Assembly (NCBI RefSeq): GCF_016909185.1
Contig: NZ_JAFBFH010000028.1
Coordinates: 1-64,000, forward strand
Length of the DNA: 64,000 bases
Direction: 5' to 3'
Origin: Siminovitchia thermophila
GTDB lineage: Bacteria; Bacillota; Bacilli; Bacillales; Bacillaceae_C
Positions 59,760-64,000 of this stretch are shown one piece after another; position 1 is the first letter of the stretch, and every line of letters starts with the position of its first letter. The notes below the pieces were generated by a model that searched no databases, had not been told where the DNA came from, and was given only the letters and a program-made list of their open reading frames with translations. Made by a program: the position numbers and the translations under genes.

Positions 59760-60929
59760 ATGTATAAACTTATTTTAAGACATCCAGGACCGACTCCGAT
59801 TCCAAAAAAAGTGAATATGGCGATGAGCCAGGATATCATTAGCCACCGAAGCCCGGAATTCATCAAACTATTTCGGGAAACAACAGCACGCATCAAACCG
59901 CTATTTGGAACAGAACAGGACGTTTTACTTCTTGCCGCCAGCGGCACGGCCGCTTTGGAAGCCGCAGCTGTCAATGCTGTTTCACCAGGTGAAAAGGTTG
60001 TTGTCATTTCCATTGGCGCATTTGGTGATTACTTTGCTGCTATCTGTGAGAAATACGGATTCGATGTGCATAAGCTGCAAAAAACATGGGGCGAGGCTTG
60101 TACGCCGGAAGAGTTGGAAGCTTTTCTAAAACCGTTAAACAATATTAAGGCTGTTTTTGCTACATACTGCGAAACATCGACAGGCGTATTGAATCCAATC
60201 GAAGATTTGGCAAAAATCGTGAAGAAAAACACGGATGCCTTATTTATTGTGGACGGAGTGAGCTGTATCGGCGCTGTTCCCGCCAAAATGGATGAATGGG
60301 GAATTGATATTTTGGCAACCGGATCACAAAAAGCCCTCATGCTGCCACCCGGACTGGCCTTAATTTCGGTAAGCGAGCAAGCGTGGAAAGCGATTGAAAA
60401 CAATCAAACCCCTGTCTATTATCTGAACCTATTAACGTACCGTGATTGGTTTGAACAGGGAATGACCCCGAATACATCAGCCGTTACCCTTATTTACGGT
60501 TTGTCAGCTGTATGCGACTTAATCGAGGAAGAAACGTTCGCCAGAACGGTCGAAAGGCATGAATTAATGAAAAAGATGGTGAAAGAAGCGATGAATGCTC
60601 TTGATATAGACCTGTTGGCAAGCGAACCATTTATGTCGCCAACGGTTACGGCAATCCGCACACCAAAATATTTGGATTTGGAGCAATTTTTACAATTGCT
60701 CAAACAAAAATATCACTTGGATTTTGCCGGCGGCTTGGGAAGCTTGCAAGGACAGATCTTCCGGTTTGGCCATATGGGATATTGCTTCCCTGCGGATGTT
60801 TTAGAAGCTGTTTCCCTTATGGAAGCCGGTTTAAAAGAGCTTTCATATCCGTTTGAAATGGGAGCAGGCGTCAAAGCAGCGGCTGATACCCTTTCTGCAA
60901 CAAAGGCGGATATTCAAGTGAAAATCTAA
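59760..60929 (+). CDS. Class V aminotransferase (alanine-glyoxylate type)
   Basis: PLP-dependent aminotransferase of 389 residues, with the PLP lysine near 191 (ATGSQKALMLPPG), the FIVDGVSCIGAVP aspartate near 165 and the N-terminal HPGPTPIPKKV that marks the serine-pyruvate/alanine-glyoxylate family. PucG-type (ureidoglycine-glyoxylate) and serine-pyruvate activities are both possible; no ureide genes are nearby. The ATG at 59760 follows GGAGGGA; the longer frame upstream has no support. Confidence 0.87.
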   Translation: MYKLILRHPGPTPIPKKVNMAMSQDIISHRSPEFIKLFRETTARIKPLFGTEQDVLLLAASGTAALEAAAVNAVSPGEKVVVISIGAFGDYFAAICEKYGFDVHKLQKTWGEACTPEELEAFLKPLNNIKAVFATYCETSTGVLNPIEDLAKIVKKNTDALFIVDGVSCIGAVPAKMDEWGIDILATGSQKALMLPPGLALISVSEQAWKAIENNQTPVYYLNLLTYRDWFEQGMTPNTSAVTLIYGLSAVCDLIEEETFARTVERHELMKKMVKEAMNALDIDLLASEPFMSPTVTAIRTPKYLDLEQFLQLLKQKYHLDFAGGLGSLQGQIFRFGHMGYCFPADVLEAVSLMEAGLKELSYPFEMGAGVKAAADTLSATKADIQVKI

Positions 60930-61221
60930 AGTAAATCTTCAATCAGTGGGACGAGGCTTACCAGACAAGGACGCGCAAGCGCCACCACATATGTACGTTC
61001 TTCGTCTGCCCCATTGTTAAGAAAACAAGACAAAGGCCTCGTTGCAATCTCCTTGAAATTTGCGGTACTTGCGAGGATTTCCTTGTCTTGCTGCTTTACT
61101 TGCAATCATACTTCCTGTACGTCGCAGCTCCTTAGTGATTTATCCTTGAAAACATTGCGGTTGTGGCATTTCCGGAGTTTTTTCTTGTCTGGCCGGCCCG
61201 ATCCCCCGCGAAAATACCCGG
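60930..61221. other. Intergenic region with a long inverted repeat
   Basis: No supported gene. CAAGACAAAGGCCTCG (61025-61040) is partly complementary to GCGAGGATTTCCTTGTCTTG (about 61072-61091), forming a long imperfect hairpin. A CTTCAATCAGTGGGAC string at 60938 resembles the flank of the 41-kb array units. Confidence 0.5.
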
Positions 61222-61376
61222 ATAGAAAAGGAGGGGCTGGAACATAAGTTGAAAGCTGATTCATATTCGTACAAATCGTGAGAATAAAACCGCGTGAAAT
61301 CAAGGGGTAACCACCAGGTTCTAACCTTGATTCCATGCGGTTCATTTCATTTTTACCGTGTTGTGTCCCTGCCCTA
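61222..61376. repeat. Imperfect palindromic intergenic element
   Basis: About 155 bp starting GGAGGGGCTGGAACATAAG and ending TTGTGTCCCTGCCCTA, whose ends are inverted copies of each other with mismatches. The inner part has a second inverted repeat CCGCGTGAAATCAAGG/CCTTGATTCCATGCGG (14 of 16 pairs), the outer half of a hairpin. There is no ORF. It looks like a MITE- or REP-like element and lies at the end of the SDR gene, so it may also act as its terminator. Confidence 0.6.
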
Positions 61377-62213
61377 TTTCCCCAACAATTTTTTCAGGAA
61401 AATCTGTTCCCACTTTTTCCACGGAATCATGTTTTTTAAAAAGAGAGTCGTTTTTACCCCTTTGCCGACAGGATACCTAAGCCTGCCGGCCTCCTTGCTC
61501 ATACAAAGATCGGCAATGAGAGAAGCGACGATTTGCGGATCTTCATACTTGGCTTCCCCTTTTTCCAGTTCATGTAAAATCGCCTTCTTAAAAAATGAAT
61601 AAGGCGACGATTCCACTAGCGAATTTCGGGCAATTGTTTTACCCGTTGACCAGATCGAGGTTTTGAATGATCCTGGTTCAATCAGGAACACATCAATGCC
61701 AAACGGCTTTACCTCCATGCGCAAACATTCTGTCCATCCTTCTAATGCATGCTTGGATGCCACATACGGTGAAAGCCCCGGAAAACCGACTTTACCCGAA
61801 ATGCTGCTTATATTGATGATGGTTCCCTTCTTCCGAGCTCTCATCGCTGGAAGAAAGGCTTGGGTAACGGCAATGAGACCAAAAAAATTCGTTTCAAATT
61901 GCTCTTTGTATTCTTCCAAACTCACTTCCTCGCAAAATCCCCCCATTGCAAAACCCGCGTTATTAATAAGAATGTCAACAGGGGGCAGATCGTTCAATAA
62001 ATCAGGAAAGCCATTCGGACGGGTTACGTCCAATTGAACGATGTTTACCCGGTCTTCCATTTGATGCATGCTGCATAAACTTTTCAGCTTCTCCGCTTTC
62101 TCCAAATTTCTCATGGATGCGATGACTTGGCATCCCCGTTTTGCCAGTTCAACAGCCGCGAGCATTCCAAACCCGCTGGCGGAACCGGTAATAAACACTG
62201 TTTGTTTTTCCAT
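61374..62213 (-). CDS. Short-chain dehydrogenase/reductase
   Basis: NAD(P)-dependent oxidoreductase of 279 residues. TGSASGFG (9-16) is the cofactor motif, NNAG is at 84-87, the catalytic serine lies in INISSISG near 136-138, and YVASK gives Y150 and K154. The substrate is unknown. GGAG lies 7 bases before the ATG. The gene starts 1 bp after the stop of the upstream pseudouridine synthase gene, so translation is probably coupled. Confidence 0.92.
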   Translation of the reverse strand: MEKQTVFITGSASGFGMLAAVELAKRGCQVIASMRNLEKAEKLKSLCSMHQMEDRVNIVQLDVTRPNGFPDLLNDLPPVDILINNAGFAMGGFCEEVSLEEYKEQFETNFFGLIAVTQAFLPAMRARKKGTIINISSISGKVGFPGLSPYVASKHALEGWTECLRMEVKPFGIDVFLIEPGSFKTSIWSTGKTIARNSLVESSPYSFFKKAILHELEKGEAKYEDPQIVASLIADLCMSKEAGRLRYPVGKGVKTTLFLKNMIPWKKWEQIFLKKLLGK

Positions 62214-62214
62214 G

Positions 62215-62916
62215 TCATTTCTCCATTTGCAACATGTCTTGAATAGATCCCCACACAGTCCACGGATATGTGTGAGGAGGAAAGCTCTCTAACCGCATCA
62301 CTTCTTTTTTTACGGGATGTACAAATTTCAAGGAATAAGCCCATAAAGCAATTTGCTGTCCCGGCCTGTTCACCTGCGACCCATATTTCTGATCTCCATA
62401 AAGGGGAAAGCCTGAAGCGGAAAGCTGGACGCGAATCTGATGGGAGCGGCCCGTGTGGAGCTTGACAGACAATAGGCTTAATTTGTCCCGCTGGGCCACC
62501 GTTTGATATTCCAACACGGCTTTCTTGCCGCTTTTATGATCCTGAGAGACCGTTTGAACGACGTTCTTGCGGTTGTTTTTGGATAAATAATGTTCCAATA
62601 ATGCCGCTTTTTTTCGGGGAGTTCCCCGGACAACAGCTATATACTTTCTCTCTATCTCATTCTTTCGCAAGGAATCCGCCAGCCTGGATGCGGACTTCGA
62701 CGTCTTGGCAAACACCATCACGCCCCCTACAGGCCGGTCTAGTCGATGAACCAAGCCAAGATAGACATTTCCCGGTTTTTGATAACGAATTTTAAGATCT
62801 TTTTTTAAAAGTGACAATACATCCGGATCCCCGCTTGCATCTTCCTGTACAGGGACATTCACCGGCTTCTCCACAACAAGCAGATGGTTGTCCTCATATA
62901 AAATTGGTATTTCCAT
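62215..62916 (-). CDS. RluA-family pseudouridine synthase
   Basis: Isomerises uridines in rRNA or tRNA. The 233 residues contain the catalytic HRLDRPVGG with aspartate 60 and the HTGRSHQIRVQLSASGFPLYGDQKYG segment (in parts) of the RluA core, with no N-terminal S4 domain. The target site cannot be decided. The ribosome binding site is weak (AAGGG, about 12 bases). It precedes the SDR gene as a two-gene operon. Confidence 0.92.
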   Translation of the reverse strand: MEIPILYEDNHLLVVEKPVNVPVQEDASGDPDVLSLLKKDLKIRYQKPGNVYLGLVHRLDRPVGGVMVFAKTSKSASRLADSLRKNEIERKYIAVVRGTPRKKAALLEHYLSKNNRKNVVQTVSQDHKSGKKAVLEYQTVAQRDKLSLLSVKLHTGRSHQIRVQLSASGFPLYGDQKYGSQVNRPGQQIALWAYSLKFVHPVKKEVMRLESFPPHTYPWTVWGSIQDMLQMEK

Positions 62917-62970
62917 ATTATCCGATACCCTTCAGTAAAATGATATGTTCATTGTATCGCAGTTTAATGC

Positions 62971-63999
62971 TTATCGAAACTCCTCCAATCCGGTAACATT
63001 GACAATCCATGGCTTCAACGCTGCTACTTCTACACAATGAACATGCCCGCCTGTTCCTTTAAATTCGGGCATGTATACTAATTCGTAATGAGGCTTCCCT
63101 TCTTCATCGACCTCCTCCTTTGTCCAATTCAGCTTCATCACAAAAGAATCCTGATATCGTTGTAAGGCCTTGCCAAAATGATCGGGAATGTTTTCAACTA
63201 AGTGGGTGAAACGATCATGTAGATAATCCGTCGCAAACCATTCGCATAACTTTCCCGAATATGCGCTCACAATAATGGTAAGATACTCCCCTTCTACCTG
63301 AACATCTTTTTCAAAACGATCAAAAGTAAAACAATACGCATGCGGCGGCAACTCTTCACCTTCCTCGTCGAATTCAATCAGGACATGATCCTCCCCCCTG
63401 AGTTTAAACATATGTTGCGCATCCGGATATTGGCTGTACAAAAGCTTGAGAGCAGATTGAAAAGCTTCCTCTTCCGTAATCCTCACACCATTTTCTCTAT
63501 CGCTTGTGATCATTTGTTTAAGCATGCCGTTAGAATCAGTTATAAGCTTTACCGCGCCTTCTACCACTGTATCAAGATCCATTAACTCATCAAACTCATA
63601 TTCTCGTAAAAAATGCTCCTTGGGAAAATCGCTCCATACTTCCAATTTCCCTTCAGGCGTATCACTTTCTGTTATTTTATCCATCGTTTCAACGCCTGCC
63701 ATGGCATATATCGAGGATTGTACTGGTGGCATTTGCGGGAGGGATTGAAATGGAAAACAAACATCGCCAAAATCAGCCAATGTCGTTTGGTTGCCATCCA
63801 TCTTCACATCAATTCCCGTTGTATGAAGAAAGTCATAAACAAGCTTAAATTCCCCGTCACCATCCACATAAACTTTTTCGTCAAAGCGCATGATCTTTAA
63901 TAATGGTTGAATATTGGTTAAAAACCGTTCACGCGCAACCTCTTCTGACAGCACTCGATCGGGATAAACGATCAAGAATTCATCCATTTCATTTACCAT
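62971..63999 (-). CDS. Hypothetical protein, truncated at the window edge
   Basis: At least 342 residues; the frame stays open to the right end, so the true start lies outside the window and the methionine at 63999 may be internal. The sequence is acidic and has alternating segments such as YVDGDGEFKLVYDFLHTT and YLTIIVSAYSGKLCEWF, which look like PepSY/YcdB-type repeats (a beta-sheet followed by a 'D...G' turn). I recognise it only at this level. No signal peptide can be judged because the N-terminus is missing. Confidence 0.6.
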   Translation of the reverse strand: MVNEMDEFLIVYPDRVLSEEVARERFLTNIQPLLKIMRFDEKVYVDGDGEFKLVYDFLHTTGIDVKMDGNQTTLADFGDVCFPFQSLPQMPPVQSSIYAMAGVETMDKITESDTPEGKLEVWSDFPKEHFLREYEFDELMDLDTVVEGAVKLITDSNGMLKQMITSDRENGVRITEEEAFQSALKLLYSQYPDAQHMFKLRGEDHVLIEFDEEGEELPPHAYCFTFDRFEKDVQVEGEYLTIIVSAYSGKLCEWFATDYLHDRFTHLVENIPDHFGKALQRYQDSFVMKLNWTKEEVDEEGKPHYELVYMPEFKGTGGHVHCVEVAALKPWIVNVTGLEEFR

Positions 64000-64000
64000 A

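Overview
The window comes from a low-to-mid GC, spore-forming member of the Bacillaceae. The first 46.5 kb follows, gene by gene, the block that in Bacillus subtilis runs from mtnN/greA through alaS, cymR, aspS-hisS, relA and secDF to ruvA. Sporulation genes (spoVB, a CotF-type coat protein, YjcZ, a PbpI-type penicillin-binding protein) and three T-box leaders support this. The exact genus cannot be fixed from the sequence alone.

Layout. 1-335 holds a 111-bp tandem repeat. 468-6279 (minus) holds mtnN, yrrS, pbpI, greA, trmR and mltG. 6579-7040 is a 112-bp tandem array. 7154-8139 (minus) holds yrzB, ruvX and ireB, followed by alaS with its T-box. 11167-19959 (minus) holds an AI-2E transporter, a zinc-ribbon protein, yrrD, recD2, a TPR protein, mnmA with its cysteine desulfurase, cymR and a YczE-like membrane protein. 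rarA (plus) is followed by tcdA, the 6S RNA gene (bsrA) and aspS-hisS with a T-box (minus). A cell-wall amidase on plus is followed by an orphan T-box facing it, then dtd-relA, apt-recJ, a cation exporter and secDF (minus). comN and spoVB are divergent. 40.0-41.7 kb holds a DUF421 gene and a 147-bp tandem array. yajC-tgt-queA-yrzS-ruvB-ruvA closes the conserved block.

From 46.6 to 64 kb the content is accessory or sporulation-related. It includes a SigB-type promoter driving a stress gene with a poly(A) frameshift at its start, a YktB-like protein, an ABC ATPase, a small coat/sporulation cluster, several small membrane proteins, a metallo-beta-lactamase-fold hydrolase, a PAP2 phosphatase, an Aquifex-type aconitase, a YbjQ pair, a purine permease-phosphoribosyltransferase operon behind an apparent PurBox pair, a thioesterase, a class V aminotransferase, a short-chain dehydrogenase with a pseudouridine synthase, and a truncated gene at the right edge.

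Functional themes are tRNA charging and modification (alaS, hisS, aspS, dtd, mnmA plus desulfurase, tcdA, tgt, queA, trmR), DNA repair (recD2, rarA, recJ, ruvAB, ruvX), stringent and sulfur control (relA, cymR), protein export (secDF, yajC) and cell wall/spore formation. I found no CRISPR array, prophage, complete insertion sequence or clear new defence system. The most unusual features are the three unrelated intergenic tandem arrays, the decayed orphan T-box, the A9 frameshift in a SigB-type stress gene, the PurBox-controlled permease operon and some tiny ORFs with strong ribosome binding sites.
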